Positions 17,370 to 25,868 of a DNA stretch of 64,000 nt are shown here, piece after piece. The notes below the pieces were generated by a model. It was not told where the DNA came from. It did not search any database and saw only the letters and a list, made by a program, of their open reading frames with translations. Every line of letters begins with the position of its first letter. Position 1 is the first letter of the stretch. The stretch comes from Paenibacillus phytorum (GTDB taxonomy: Bacteria > Bacillota > Bacilli > Paenibacillales > NBRC-103111). The position numbers and the translations under genes are program-made. Location: contig NZ_WHOA01000004.1 in assembly GCF_013141715.1 (NCBI RefSeq), positions 62,001-126,000 of the forward strand. Reading direction: 5' to 3'.

Positions 17370-17447
17370 TTATTTGTCTTTTTTAGCGTGTGAACCGTCG
17401 CAGTTACCTTCAGTGTTTTGTGTGTTTCCGCATGCGCATTTACCCAT
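17370..17447 (-). CDS. 25-residue CDGSH-motif microprotein
   Basis: A very short gene of 25 codons plus stop. It reads MGKCACGNTQNTEGN, then CDGSH, then a lysine-rich tail AKKDK. The order C-x-C-x2-T ... C-D-G-S-H matches the three Cys and one His ligands of the CDGSH 2Fe-2S motif, with one extra residue before CDGS and no Pro. Evidence that it is real: GGAGG 8 bases before the ATG, a strong sigma-A promoter (TTTACA-17-TATAAT) and a clean terminator. It is transcribed alone. A Fur-like box upstream suggests iron control. It may bind a cluster or a metal as a dimer; that is inference. Confidence 0.75.
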   Translation of the reverse strand: MGKCACGNTQNTEGNCDGSHAKKDK

Positions 17448-17484
17448 GATCTCAGCCTCCTCACTTGTTTGTGGTGCTGAGGTA

Positions 17485-17513
17485 ATTATATCTATTTTAC
17501 TTACAATTGTAAA
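17485..17513 (-). promoter_or_regulatory. Sigma-A promoter of CDGSH microprotein gene
   Basis: The -35 TTTACA (17508-17513) and -10 TATAAT (17485-17490) are spaced exactly 17 bases apart on the minus strand. The palindrome TTACAATTGTAA overlaps the -35. Confidence 0.75.
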
Positions 17514-17542
17514 GCGAATAATTAAAAGTTAGTAAATGAGTT

Positions 17543-17560
17543 TAATTATCATTCTCATTA
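17543..17560. promoter_or_regulatory. Fur-like box
   Basis: TAATTATCATTCTCATTA (read on the other strand as AATGAGAATGATAATTA) resembles the GATAATGATAAT repeats bound by Fur. It lies about 30 bases upstream of the -35 of the microprotein gene. Confidence 0.4.
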
Positions 17561-17710
17561 CACTCGTCCACACTTCGTTAGCACTCTCCTGCCGAGACTG
17601 CCAAGAATTTGACAATGACGTACTCCATCATGCAAGGTATAGTTATAGCAACAGAACATGAACGATAGTTTGCTAGATTCAAAATATATAATTAACCTTT
17701 GGGAGGTACT

Positions 17711-19318
17711 ATGAAATCCACTAAACTTACGATGATCGCGACGGCCGCAATGGCTTTCTCCTTATTTACTTCAGCTACACTTTCTAATCCGGCTTCCGCT
17801 GCAGCCAAAACAAGCGCTGATTTCACAGATTTGGCTGGTAGTGATGCCGCGCTTAAAGCTAAGATTGATGCGATGATTGCAGCTGGTATTTTTGAAGGCG
17901 TCTCGGACAACACATTTGGCATTACGCAAAATATGACTCGTGCTCAATTTGCCAAAGTAGCCACATTGATTTACAACATCACTGTTGATCCTACCGTTAA
18001 GGTGTCCAGTTTCTCTGATGTTAATGCCAATGATGCAGCGAATGGCTGGGCCATCCCTTATATTGAAGCAGCAAAAAAAGCTGGTCTTATAGATGGTGTC
18101 ACAGACACTACTTTCGTTCCCGGCGATTCTGTAACAACAGCTCAGCTGGATACCGTTCTGCTTAAAGGTTTAGGCAAAAAGATTTCCATGACAGGCTCAC
18201 CTTGGTACGCAGATGCTGTGAAACAAGCAACAGATCTTGGCATTCACCCTACTAGTAAATCTGGCGACCAGCCTGCCAATCGCGCTGACCTTGTTCTAAG
18301 CTCCTACACAGCTCAGCAAGTTTTCGGGAATCAAACACGCATTTCGATTACAAAAACGCAAGCTTCTTCTTCCGATAATAAGAAGGTTCAAGTTACTTTC
18401 AATAAAAAAGTGGATGCTAGCAAAGCAACGCTCACATTGAAAAATGGTACAACAGTCGTCCCTACGACAACAGAGTGGGCTAGTGATGGTCAATCGGTAA
18501 CATTAACGACTACTCTTGCGCTTGCTGCCGGGGATTACACGGTAACGCTTGGCGGACTCGATGCTTCCACTGTCCAAACAACAACTGGCAGCTTTAGCGT
18601 TACTGCTCCTAGCACAGGGAACGTTTCGATTACCGGTACCTACACATTAGCTAGTGTGCTCGATAGCGGTCTAACAGATGCAGCTACAGGATTAAATGAT
18701 CTCGTTGACAAAGCAACTGCTGAAGATCCAACAAAAAGTAAATTAGCTAAAGAAATTGAAATTAAAGTGACATCGGCTAGTGGAGATCCCATTGCGATCC
18801 CTGGGGTTGTTCAATCCGTTCATTCCTCTGATTCTAGCATTGCTAAAGTGGGTCTTACCTCAGACCATCATGCTTACGTTCTAGGCAACAAGCCGGGAAC
18901 TGCAGAAATCACTGTCCTTGTCCAAATTGGAAATGGCGACGCAAAGCAATTACACGTTACTGTCACGGTTAAAAGCGACGCGATCACTGCCAAGGAAATA
19001 AAAGCAGGACAAACTTCCATTGACAAGACGGTAACAGGAAGTGTTTATACCTTCAATGCTTATACGGAAATGGATCTTTCCATCACAGATAACTATGGTA
19101 TTAAGTATAAAAGTGATGACATTAAACGCTACAATTTCGCACTAGGCACCCTTTTCATCACGAATGATATTAAGGGGAATGCCGGAACAGCTGTAGGAAC
19201 CGTAGCGGTTGACGCGGCTGGAAACGTTACTGTGACTGGTAATGTGACTTCCTTCGAATTAACTGCTGTAACTTCAACAGGTGAAAAAGCAACAAGCTAC
19301 GTGACACTTAACCACTAG
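17711..19318 (+). CDS. Secreted SLH-domain (S-layer homology) surface protein
   Basis: A 535-residue exported protein. The signal peptide ends near ASA-AAK (residue 32). Three SLH-like segments follow: FTDLAGSD...AGIFEGVSDNTFG...TRAQFAKV, FSDVNAND...AGLIDGVTDTTFVPGDSVTTAQL, and a weaker third (WYADAVKQATDLGI...NRADLVL). SLH domains bind pyruvylated secondary wall polymers. The rest contains a Big5-like beta domain (VQVTFNKKVDASKATLTLKNG) and a BIG2-like stretch (SSIAKVGL...GTAEITVLV). The ATG at 17711 follows GGGAGGT with a short 4-base spacer. It stands alone and ends at a strong terminator. It is likely a cell-surface structural or adhesive protein. Confidence 0.85.
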   Translation: MKSTKLTMIATAAMAFSLFTSATLSNPASAAAKTSADFTDLAGSDAALKAKIDAMIAAGIFEGVSDNTFGITQNMTRAQFAKVATLIYNITVDPTVKVSSFSDVNANDAANGWAIPYIEAAKKAGLIDGVTDTTFVPGDSVTTAQLDTVLLKGLGKKISMTGSPWYADAVKQATDLGIHPTSKSGDQPANRADLVLSSYTAQQVFGNQTRISITKTQASSSDNKKVQVTFNKKVDASKATLTLKNGTTVVPTTTEWASDGQSVTLTTTLALAAGDYTVTLGGLDASTVQTTTGSFSVTAPSTGNVSITGTYTLASVLDSGLTDAATGLNDLVDKATAEDPTKSKLAKEIEIKVTSASGDPIAIPGVVQSVHSSDSSIAKVGLTSDHHAYVLGNKPGTAEITVLVQIGNGDAKQLHVTVTVKSDAITAKEIKAGQTSIDKTVTGSVYTFNAYTEMDLSITDNYGIKYKSDDIKRYNFALGTLFITNDIKGNAGTAVGTVAVDAAGNVTVTGNVTSFELTAVTSTGEKATSYVTLNH

Positions 19319-19325
19319 TAGAACC

Positions 19326-19365
19326 AAAAAAAGACCGTCAGAGCATTCACTCTGGCGGTCTTTTT
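19326..19365. terminator. Bidirectional terminator between SLH gene and ptsI
   Basis: AAAAAGACCGTCAGAG pairs with CTCTGGCGGTCTTTTT; it serves both converging transcripts. Confidence 0.85.
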
Positions 19366-19371
19366 CATCTA

Positions 19372-21093
19372 TTATGGCTTAAACGCCAGCAATGCCTCTC
19401 TAACCTCGGCCACCGTGTCCATTTCCAGAATCCTTTCAACTAACGCCACGCAATCGCTGCGGTTCAAATCCGTAATCACTTTCTTCACCTTGGAAAGCGA
19501 TGAAGCCGCCATACTCCATTCATGCAGACCTAAGCCGAGCAAAAGCGGTGCAGCAATCGGGTCACCTGCCATACTACCGCACATTCCGCTCCATTTGCCT
19601 ACAGCATTAGAAGCATCGATGACTGTCTTGATCAATCGTATGACCGCGGGATGGAAATAATCGTATAAATAAGCTACCTTCTCATTCATACGATCGACAG
19701 CAACCGTGTACTGCACAAGATCGTTCGTCCCGATGCTGAAGAAGTCAACTTCCTTGGCAAATCTGGAAGCGAGTAATGCTGCTGACGGAATTTCAATCAT
19801 AATTCCCAATTCTACAGAATCCGCATAAGGGATTCCTTCTTGGCTAAGCTGTTCGCGAGTCTGCACATAGATTTCTTTCGCCTGACGCCATTCTTCCATG
19901 CCCGAAATCATCGGAAACATGATTTTCACATCACCGTGAACCCCCGCTCGCAAAATCGCACGAAGCTGGGTTATAAGCAGCTCCTTACGGTCCAGACAAA
20001 GTCGAATGGCCCGGTAGCCAAGAAAGGGATTCATCTCCTTCGGCAAATCCAGATAAGGAAGCTCCTTATCGCCACCAATATCGAGCGTTCGAATAACAAC
20101 AGGACGTCCCTTCATTGCTTCTGCTACTTGCCGGTAAGCCTTATATTGGGTTTCCTCGTCAGGCATCTGAGATTGCCCCATAAATAAAAACTCTGTACGG
20201 TACAGCCCTACCGCTTCAGCCCCTTGGCTTAGCAGGCTTGCCGATTCCTCCACCGTACCGATGTTTGCAGCCAGTTCCACACGGAAGCCGTCCTTCGTAA
20301 CAGCATCCCGTTCCACATAGGCCAGCAGTTCGGCCTTCTCTTCTTCATCACGCTGCATGAGAGCGTGGTAGGATTCTTTGGTTGGTGCCGATGGGTTTAA
20401 GATACAGTTTCCAGTCGAGCCATCAATAAGAAGCTCATCTCCATGTCGAATCTGGTCAATCCCATCCCCTAATCCCAGAATCGCTGCGATTCCTAATGAA
20501 TTGGCCAAAATAGCGGTGTGGGAAGTCTTGCCTCCTATACGAGTGACAAACCCGAGCACCAAATTTTTGTCCAACTGAACCGTATCAGAAGGTGTCAAAT
20601 CATCCGCTACGAGAATGACAGGCTCCCCGATATCGGAAAGCTGTGTTCCTTTGCGTTCACATAACTGAGCGAACATCCGGTTTCCTACATCACGGACATC
20701 TGCCGCGCGCTCCCGCATATATTCATTCTTCATGCTTTCGAACAGAGCAACAACCTGCGTGACCACTTGATGTATCGCGCTTTCCGCTGTCCACTGTTCG
20801 CCTACTATTAATTTCTCCATGGGTGGATAAAAAGTTGGATCTTGCAAAAAGCTGATTTGTCCTTTCAGAATCACAGCCTTTTCTTCCCCAAGAGTACGCT
20901 GCGCCTTCTCAATCAGAACTTGCAGTTCAGCCTGACAAGCAGATTTGGCTTCCCGAAGCCGTTCAACCTCGGTATCGACATCTTGTGTTTTCTTTTTCTC
21001 TACGTCCGTTAGTCGCACTGGATCGTACACGAATGCTTTACCTGTGCGAATGCCGGCGGATACCCCTAGTCCTTGCAATGCTCTCTCCGTCAT
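19372..21093 (-). CDS. ptsI: PTS enzyme I (phosphoenolpyruvate-protein phosphotransferase)
   Basis: A 573-residue cytosolic enzyme that takes phosphate from phosphoenolpyruvate and passes it to HPr. The phospho-His lies in GGKTSHTAILANSLGI (about residue 190). The PEP-binding barrel has RTEFLFMGQSQMPDEE, RTLDIGGDKELPYL, MFPMISGMEEW and FSIGTNDLVQYTVAVDR with the catalytic Cys in GKWSGMCGSMAGDP. Full length for the family. It is the last gene of the fructose operon, 39 bases after the HPr gene. Finding EI inside a fructose operon means either a dedicated chain or that the general PTS genes sit here; the genome would decide. Confidence 0.93.
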   Translation of the reverse strand: MTERALQGLGVSAGIRTGKAFVYDPVRLTDVEKKKTQDVDTEVERLREAKSACQAELQVLIEKAQRTLGEEKAVILKGQISFLQDPTFYPPMEKLIVGEQWTAESAIHQVVTQVVALFESMKNEYMRERAADVRDVGNRMFAQLCERKGTQLSDIGEPVILVADDLTPSDTVQLDKNLVLGFVTRIGGKTSHTAILANSLGIAAILGLGDGIDQIRHGDELLIDGSTGNCILNPSAPTKESYHALMQRDEEEKAELLAYVERDAVTKDGFRVELAANIGTVEESASLLSQGAEAVGLYRTEFLFMGQSQMPDEETQYKAYRQVAEAMKGRPVVIRTLDIGGDKELPYLDLPKEMNPFLGYRAIRLCLDRKELLITQLRAILRAGVHGDVKIMFPMISGMEEWRQAKEIYVQTREQLSQEGIPYADSVELGIMIEIPSAALLASRFAKEVDFFSIGTNDLVQYTVAVDRMNEKVAYLYDYFHPAVIRLIKTVIDASNAVGKWSGMCGSMAGDPIAAPLLLGLGLHEWSMAASSLSKVKKVITDLNRSDCVALVERILEMDTVAEVREALLAFKP

Positions 21094-21132
21094 ACTAGCA
21101 TCTCCTATCCCTCAAGCTGCTATAAGCAGCTC

Positions 21133-21411
21133 TTATACTTCTCCAAAGCCGCTTTCCACCAATTCAGCCAAAGCATCCATCGCCGCTTGTTCATCCGGCC
21201 CTTCTGTTGTCAGTGTAATAACCGAGCCCTTCTCCAGCCCTAACGTCATAAGACCAAGAATACTTTTCCCGTCTATGATCGCGTTATTAGGTTCATTGTA
21301 ATATTCAAGCTTTACGGTTGATTGAAAAGATGCAGCTTTTTCAGTAAATAGTTGGGCAGGGCGAATATGAAAGCCGGAATCGTTCCGGATCGTAAGTTCT
21401 TTCGAAATCAT
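21133..21411 (-). CDS. HPr-family phosphocarrier protein
   Basis: A 92-residue phosphocarrier. His15 in SGFHIRPAQLF accepts phosphate from EI. Ser50 in GKSILGLMTLG matches the regulatory serine that HPr kinase modifies in Firmicutes (Ser46 in the usual numbering), so the protein could also act in catabolite control. It is a few residues longer than canonical HPr in the loop before this serine and has RPAQ instead of RPAT, so it is divergent and may be the fructose-specific partner. It lies 15 bases after the EIIA gene. Confidence 0.88.
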   Translation of the reverse strand: MISKELTIRNDSGFHIRPAQLFTEKAASFQSTVKLEYYNEPNNAIIDGKSILGLMTLGLEKGSVITLTTEGPDEQAAMDALAELVESGFGEV

Positions 21412-21426
21412 GTTTTTGTTCTCCTC

Positions 21427-21879
21427 TTAGATGGTTTGTAGAATCGTTATTAATTGCTGCGCTTCTGTTACTTTCAACAAGCTTTCACGGAACTCCTCAT
21501 GAATCAACTTACGGGAGAGCGCGATCAAAATTTGCAGATGCTCATTGCCTGCGGCGGCCTCTGGCACGGCGATCATGAAGACGATCCTCACGGGCTGGTC
21601 ATCTAGTGATTTCCAATCAAGAGGCCCAGTCAACTTGGCAAAAGCAACGCCGGGCTTGCTAACTCCGTTCGACTTCCCGTGAGGAATAGCGACCCCGAAG
21701 CCTATACCTGTAGAACCGGTCTCTTCCCGCTTCAAAACCGCTTCCAGATATGCTGCTTTATCCGTAATACAGCCAGCGGCTGCAAGTCCGTCGATCATGG
21801 ATTTCATACATTCTTCTTTGCTTGTTGCTTCCAATGGAATTAAAATACTTTGCTCATTCAGCAATTCTTGAATATTCAT
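21427..21879 (-). CDS. PTS fructose-type EIIA
   Basis: A 150-residue cytosolic EIIA of the fructose/mannitol family. The active His67 lies in GFGVAIPHGKSNGV; the N-terminal SILIPLEATSKEECM and the C-terminal HLQILIALSRKLI helix are typical. It moves phosphate from HPr to the EIIB domain of the neighbouring EIIBC. In many Firmicutes EIIA, B and C are fused; here A is separate and encoded after BC. The ATG follows AGGAGG within 10 bases. Confidence 0.9.
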   Translation of the reverse strand: MNIQELLNEQSILIPLEATSKEECMKSMIDGLAAAGCITDKAAYLEAVLKREETGSTGIGFGVAIPHGKSNGVSKPGVAFAKLTGPLDWKSLDDQPVRIVFMIAVPEAAAGNEHLQILIALSRKLIHEEFRESLLKVTEAQQLITILQTI

Positions 21880-21950
21880 ATGGGTATCCTCCTAAATATA
21901 AAGGGGGAAGAGATTCCCCCTGCGTGATTAGATTTAATTGGTGTAAAGAT

Positions 21951-23324
21951 TTAGTCTCTTACAGGCTTCTTCAATATATTCAGCATAATGGCTGTAACAA
22001 CCGTTCCTGCTACGATAGCTAAAGCATACATAGCCAGTTGGCCAACGGCATTCGGGATCGGCAGGACGAAAATCCCTCCATGAGGCGCGCGCAAAGTAGC
22101 GCCGAACAGCATGGATAAAGCGCCTGTTAAAGCAGAGCCAACCATGATCGAAGGGATCACGCGGAACGGATCGCCTGCGGCAAACGGAATGGCACCTTCC
22201 GTGATAAATGAAATTCCTAGAACAGAAGCCGCTTTACCGGCATCTCGCTCTTCCTTCGTAAATTTCTTCGGAGCTAGTATGGTTGCCAGCCACAAACCAA
22301 GCGGAGGTGTCATTCCAGCAGCCATTACTGCTGCCATGGGACCATATACACTGCTGGCCAACAACCCTACCGCGAACGTATAAGCCGCTTTATTCACAGG
22401 GCCGCCCATATCGAATGCCATCATCGCTCCCAACAGGAGACCGAGCAATACGGCATTCGTGGATCCGAGCGATTTGAGCCATACCGTCAAACCATCCATA
22501 ATTGCTTTTACGGGTTCGCCAATGACATATATCATTAAAAGTCCAGTAATTCCGGTAGCCAATAAAGGAATAATTAGAATAGGTTTCAAGCCTTCAAAAT
22601 TCTTAGGCATCTTGATATAATCTTTCAACAGCTTCGCGACATAACCCGCAAGAAATCCGGCAATGATTCCGCCAAGGAAACCAGCTCCCATTTTTGAAGC
22701 AAGCATCCCACCAACAAGACCCGGCGCCAAGCCTGGCTTTTCCGCAATGGAGAAGGCGATGAATCCCGCCAAGATCGGTACCATTAGCGCAAAAGCTGCT
22801 CCGCCGCCAATGTCCATTAAAGCTGCGGCAAAAGTACCCTGTTCTTTAAAAGCCTCAATGCCGAAAATAAAAGATAGCGCAATTAGCAACCCGCCAGCAA
22901 CAACCAAAGGAAGCATATTTGAAACGCCTGTCATCAAGTGCTTATAGGCTCCGGTTCGTGAAGCGCTGCGCTGAGATTTCGACTGCTCTACTTGCTTCAG
23001 ATAATCATCAGCAGAGGCCGCTTCTTTGTTCAACGCTTCATCGAGAAGGCCTGCCGGGTTTTTGATTGCCTGCGCGACAGGGACTTTAACAACCGGCTTT
23101 CCAGCGAAACGGGATTCTAATACATCCGTGTCCGCAGCTACGATAATGGCATGAGCTTCGGCAATCTCCTGCTCGGTAAACTTGTTTTCTACTCCGACAG
23201 CTCCTCTGGTTTCTACTTTAATCGTAATGCCCTTTTCTCTAGCTGCTTTCGCTAAGGATTCAGCAGCCATATACGTATGTGCAACACCGGTTGGACAAGC
23301 AGTAACAGCAAGAATCTTTTTCAT
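21951..23324 (-). CDS. PTS fructose-specific EIIBC
   Basis: A 457-residue membrane protein. The N-terminal EIIB domain carries the phospho-Cys10 in LAVTACPTGVAHTYMAAE, and the EIIC domain (from about residue 125) has about eight to ten spans with the family stretches GAMMAFDMGGPVNKAAY and FITEGAIPFAAGDP. It imports fructose as fructose 1-phosphate. The ATG at 23324 is 15 bases after the fruK stop, preceded by a G-rich ribosome site; a frame extension overlapping fruK is less likely. EIIA is encoded by the next gene. Confidence 0.92.
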   Translation of the reverse strand: MKKILAVTACPTGVAHTYMAAESLAKAAREKGITIKVETRGAVGVENKFTEQEIAEAHAIIVAADTDVLESRFAGKPVVKVPVAQAIKNPAGLLDEALNKEAASADDYLKQVEQSKSQRSASRTGAYKHLMTGVSNMLPLVVAGGLLIALSFIFGIEAFKEQGTFAAALMDIGGGAAFALMVPILAGFIAFSIAEKPGLAPGLVGGMLASKMGAGFLGGIIAGFLAGYVAKLLKDYIKMPKNFEGLKPILIIPLLATGITGLLMIYVIGEPVKAIMDGLTVWLKSLGSTNAVLLGLLLGAMMAFDMGGPVNKAAYTFAVGLLASSVYGPMAAVMAAGMTPPLGLWLATILAPKKFTKEERDAGKAASVLGISFITEGAIPFAAGDPFRVIPSIMVGSALTGALSMLFGATLRAPHGGIFVLPIPNAVGQLAMYALAIVAGTVVTAIMLNILKKPVRD

Positions 23325-23338
23325 AGACGCCCCCGCCT

Positions 23339-24295
23339 TCAATTCGAATTTGTTGTTTTTGGAATAGACCATATGTTCACACTGCCCAGTTTTTCTTCCA
23401 CTTCAGCAAGCGTACAAACCTGTGTTCCCGGCTTCAAAGCCGTAACAGTTCCTGCAGCCGAGCTCCACCTCGCAGCTTCTTCCAGCGACATGCCATGCAG
23501 CATGCAATAAATGAGCGCGGCTACCATGGAGTCCCCAGCCCCCACTGTACTTAGAGGAGTAATTGGAGCAGGTTTGGCGCGAATGGCCTCCGTCTTCGTT
23601 ACAAGAATCGATCCCTCTCCACCTAAAGAAACGGCCACGTAAGCAATCCCTTTAACGATTAATCTTCTTGCCGCATCAATAATCTCTTCATCCGTCCGGA
23701 AGGACTCTCCGAAGAACGACTCCAGTTCATGAATGTTCGGCTTGATCGCGTAGGGAACAGCCTCAATACCATGGACGAAAGGCTCACCATCGGCATCCAA
23801 TACGGTCCGAACACCTGCCTCATTCGCAATCTGGATAAGTGTCTTATAGAAATCACCAGGTACTCCCTTTGGCAAACTGCCCCCCAGGACAACCAACGAA
23901 ACATGATGAATATCGGTTCTGAAACGATCAAGAAATTGACTTAACACGTCATCGTCTACCGTGAATCCTGGCTCATTCAACTCCGTTGTTTCTTGGGTTT
24001 GTTCCACATAGACCTTTAGGTTCGTTCTTGTTTCACCCTTCGCCTGAACAAACCAATTTGGGATGCCTAGACTCGTAAGTGTATCCGTCAGCACATTCCC
24101 CTGGCGCCCTGCACACAAGCCCCAAGCCGTCACATCAACGGAAAAATTCTTCAATACCTTGGCGACATTGATGCCCTTTCCTCCAGCATCCATTCTCCAT
24201 TCTTTAATTCGGTTCAATCCGCCCAGAACAAAATCTTCCACAGTTACCGTTTTGTCCAAGGCCGGATTCAATGTAATCGTCAAGACAGGCTTCAT
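23339..24295 (-). CDS. fruK: 1-phosphofructokinase
   Basis: A 318-residue PfkB-family kinase that converts fructose 1-phosphate to fructose 1,6-bisphosphate. Visible landmarks are the start TLNPALDKTVTVEDF, GGKGINVAKVLKNF with the sugar-binding Asn, GSLPKGVPGDFY and the signature STVGAGDSMVAALIY carrying the catalytic Asp. The start overlaps the stop of the regulator gene by 4 bases (ATGA), so the two are translationally coupled. The order regulator, kinase, EIIBC is the classical fruRKA arrangement. Confidence 0.93.
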   Translation of the reverse strand: MKPVLTITLNPALDKTVTVEDFVLGGLNRIKEWRMDAGGKGINVAKVLKNFSVDVTAWGLCAGRQGNVLTDTLTSLGIPNWFVQAKGETRTNLKVYVEQTQETTELNEPGFTVDDDVLSQFLDRFRTDIHHVSLVVLGGSLPKGVPGDFYKTLIQIANEAGVRTVLDADGEPFVHGIEAVPYAIKPNIHELESFFGESFRTDEEIIDAARRLIVKGIAYVAVSLGGEGSILVTKTEAIRAKPAPITPLSTVGAGDSMVAALIYCMLHGMSLEEAARWSSAAGTVTALKPGTQVCTLAEVEEKLGSVNIWSIPKTTNSN

Positions 24296-25077
24296 GACTT
24301 CCTCCCACCTGTCTGTACGACGGTAACGGTAACCCCAGCCGTATCAAGCTCTTTCAGTGCATTGTCCGATATACCGTCATCCGTCAACAGCTGGTCAATC
24401 TCGGATAATGCCGCAACCTTAGCAAAAGATACTCTTCCGTATTTGCTGTGGTCCATGAGTAAAATCACTTGCTTGGTTGAACGGAAGAAAGCCCTTTTGG
24501 TCGAAGCCTCCAACATATTCGGCGTTGTCAATCCAATGACAGGATCTAGACCATTGATAGCCACGAAGGCTTTATCTACATGTACGGATTCTAGCGCTTT
24601 CTCAGCTAACGGACCTACCATCGCCAACGTTTCATGACGTAAGGTGCCGCCCGTAAGAATCAAATCGATTCCTGTGTTGGCAGACAATTCTTGAGCTACT
24701 GCAACGGAATTGGTTACTACCGTAAGCTTTTTGAATGTTTTCAATTCCTTAGCCAAATAATAAGTTGTAGTTCCCGAATCGAGTATGATGGAATCGCCTT
24801 CTCGAACCATAGAAGCGGCTTCTTTGGCTATCAGCTCCTTTTGTAAACGATAGCGATCTTCTTTTTCCACAAAAGTAGGCTCTGAATTGTCACTGACAAA
24901 AGCTACAGCTCCTCCATGCGTACGGCGAAGCTTGCCTTCTTCCTCAAGGATCTTCAGATCTCTGCGGACCGTTGATTCAGACACCTGAAAATGCTGAGCC
25001 AGCTCTTGAACGGACGCACGCTCTTTTACTTGAACATAATCGGCGATCTTCTGCTGACGTTCTTCCTCAAACAGCAT
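24292..25077 (-). CDS. DeoR-family regulator of the fructose operon (FruR-like)
   Basis: A 261-residue repressor. The N-terminal HTH (RQQKIADYVQVKERASVQEL, then VSESTVRRDLKIL and KLRRTHGGAV) is the DeoR signature. The C-terminal sugar-phosphate sensor shows DSGTTTYYLAKEL and VTNSVAVAQEL. It is the first gene of the operon and probably responds to fructose 1-phosphate. The ATG at 25077 is preferred over a GTG one codon earlier. Its own promoter carries a tandem GTTTGATT word that may be its operator. Confidence 0.9.
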   Translation of the reverse strand: MLFEEERQQKIADYVQVKERASVQELAQHFQVSESTVRRDLKILEEEGKLRRTHGGAVAFVSDNSEPTFVEKEDRYRLQKELIAKEAASMVREGDSIILDSGTTTYYLAKELKTFKKLTVVTNSVAVAQELSANTGIDLILTGGTLRHETLAMVGPLAEKALESVHVDKAFVAINGLDPVIGLTTPNMLEASTKRAFFRSTKQVILLMDHSKYGRVSFAKVAALSEIDQLLTDDGISDNALKELDTAGVTVTVVQTGGRKS

Positions 25078-25126
25078 CACGACCCCCCCTATCCCATTTC
25101 ATAGATTTGCGCATATACGGTCATGC

Positions 25127-25142
25127 GTTTGATTGTTTGATC
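25127..25142. promoter_or_regulatory. Possible FruR operator (tandem GTTTGAT)
   Basis: GTTTGATTGTTTGATC is a direct repeat just downstream of the -10 of the fructose operon, a fitting place for DeoR-type repression. Confidence 0.4.
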
Positions 25143-25151
25143 TCATTTATG

Positions 25152-25180
25152 ATTATATGTGATCGATATTTATTTGTAAA
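25152..25180 (-). promoter_or_regulatory. Sigma-A promoter of the fructose operon
   Basis: TTTACA (25175-25180) and TATAAT (25152-25157) are spaced exactly 17 bases apart on the minus strand, about 75 bases upstream of the regulator start. Confidence 0.75.
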
Positions 25181-25190
25181 GCGCTTTCTA
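25175..25190. promoter_or_regulatory. cre-like site overlapping the -35
   Basis: TGTAAAGCGCTTTCTA has the AAAGCGCTTT core of CcpA sites, with the flanking TG and CT shifted one base from consensus. It covers the -35, so CcpA binding would repress the fructose operon. Confidence 0.55.
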
Positions 25191-25467
25191 GAGGTAATTT
25201 CTTTCATACTAGTCATATTTGATCACAACATATTAAGCTGCCGCTTCTAAAAACCCACCCTCAAAGGGGTGGGTTTTTAGAAGCTCCTTTGATGAGGCCA
25301 CTTTCGCTTTTCTCCGAGTTCGGGCTGAAAACGTCCAATTCACAAGAAAATACACTCTTGGCGCTGCGCTCACCTGACGAATACATAAATTACAGGAACC
25401 ACACCAACCCCCATCCACATATATTGGTGTAGCGTATTTCTAGCAAAAAACTCTAAGGAGATCATCC
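25191..25467. other. Intergenic region with structured segment
   Basis: No gene is supported. It holds the perfect hairpin at 25243-25284 and, beside it, about 130 bases with smaller pairings (for example GGCGCTGCGCTCACC near 25360). The 61-codon minus-strand open frame across it ends in the hairpin and looks like a translated repeat. Confidence 0.4.
25243..25284. terminator. Perfect 18-bp hairpin, terminator-like
   Basis: GCTTCTAAAAACCCACCC (25243-25260) pairs without mismatch with 25267-25284 around the loop TCAAAG. Runs of A and T lie within the stem on both strands, so it could stop transcripts from either side. No gene directly feeds it. Confidence 0.55.
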
Positions 25468-25863
25468 ATGAATTATCCTCCTTCCTATTACACACACCCC
25501 AATTCGCCCTATGATCGTTACCCTATTCCTGCTGCATACTACCCTGCTTACTGGGCTTGGCATCGTGATTTTCCTCCAGTCGATACGAAGGTACTCTCAC
25601 ATTCGGCTGCAACCTCTCAGACCCTCCTTCGAGACGCCTCTCTCTTAATTCGAAAGCTGGAAGACCCAGCTATAGCCGGCCAATTGATGAGCAATGCCCA
25701 GAATGGCAATCAGAAAGAAGTGGATCGGATTATCCATACTTTTGGCATTGAGTCCATCATACTGACTAAATTTACACCAAGCGTTGTTCATTTCACTATC
25801 GATCCTCGCGTCCCCGAGAAACAGTGCTGTGAAATAGTATTGTCCCTAAAATGGGGCAAATGA
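25468..25863 (+). CDS. Hypothetical protein with Tyr/Pro-rich N-terminus
   Basis: A 131-residue protein, not recognised by family name. The first 30 residues are rich in Tyr, Pro and Trp (PPSYYTHPNSPYDRYPIP), as in several spore coat or surface proteins. The rest is a compact alpha/beta part with LLRDASLLIRKLEDP, LMSNAQNGNQKEVDRII and FTPSVVHFTID, ending in a Cys-Cys pair. The ATG follows AAGGAG at 7 bases. It is a single gene with its own terminator. A spore-associated role is a guess from composition only. Confidence 0.75.
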   Translation: MNYPPSYYTHPNSPYDRYPIPAAYYPAYWAWHRDFPPVDTKVLSHSAATSQTLLRDASLLIRKLEDPAIAGQLMSNAQNGNQKEVDRIIHTFGIESIILTKFTPSVVHFTIDPRVPEKQCCEIVLSLKWGK

Positions 25864-25868
25864 CAAAA

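Noticed and set aside
17609..17643. SLH gene promoter TTGACA...TATAGT
   Set aside because: The spacing is 23 bases, too long for a normal sigma-A promoter.
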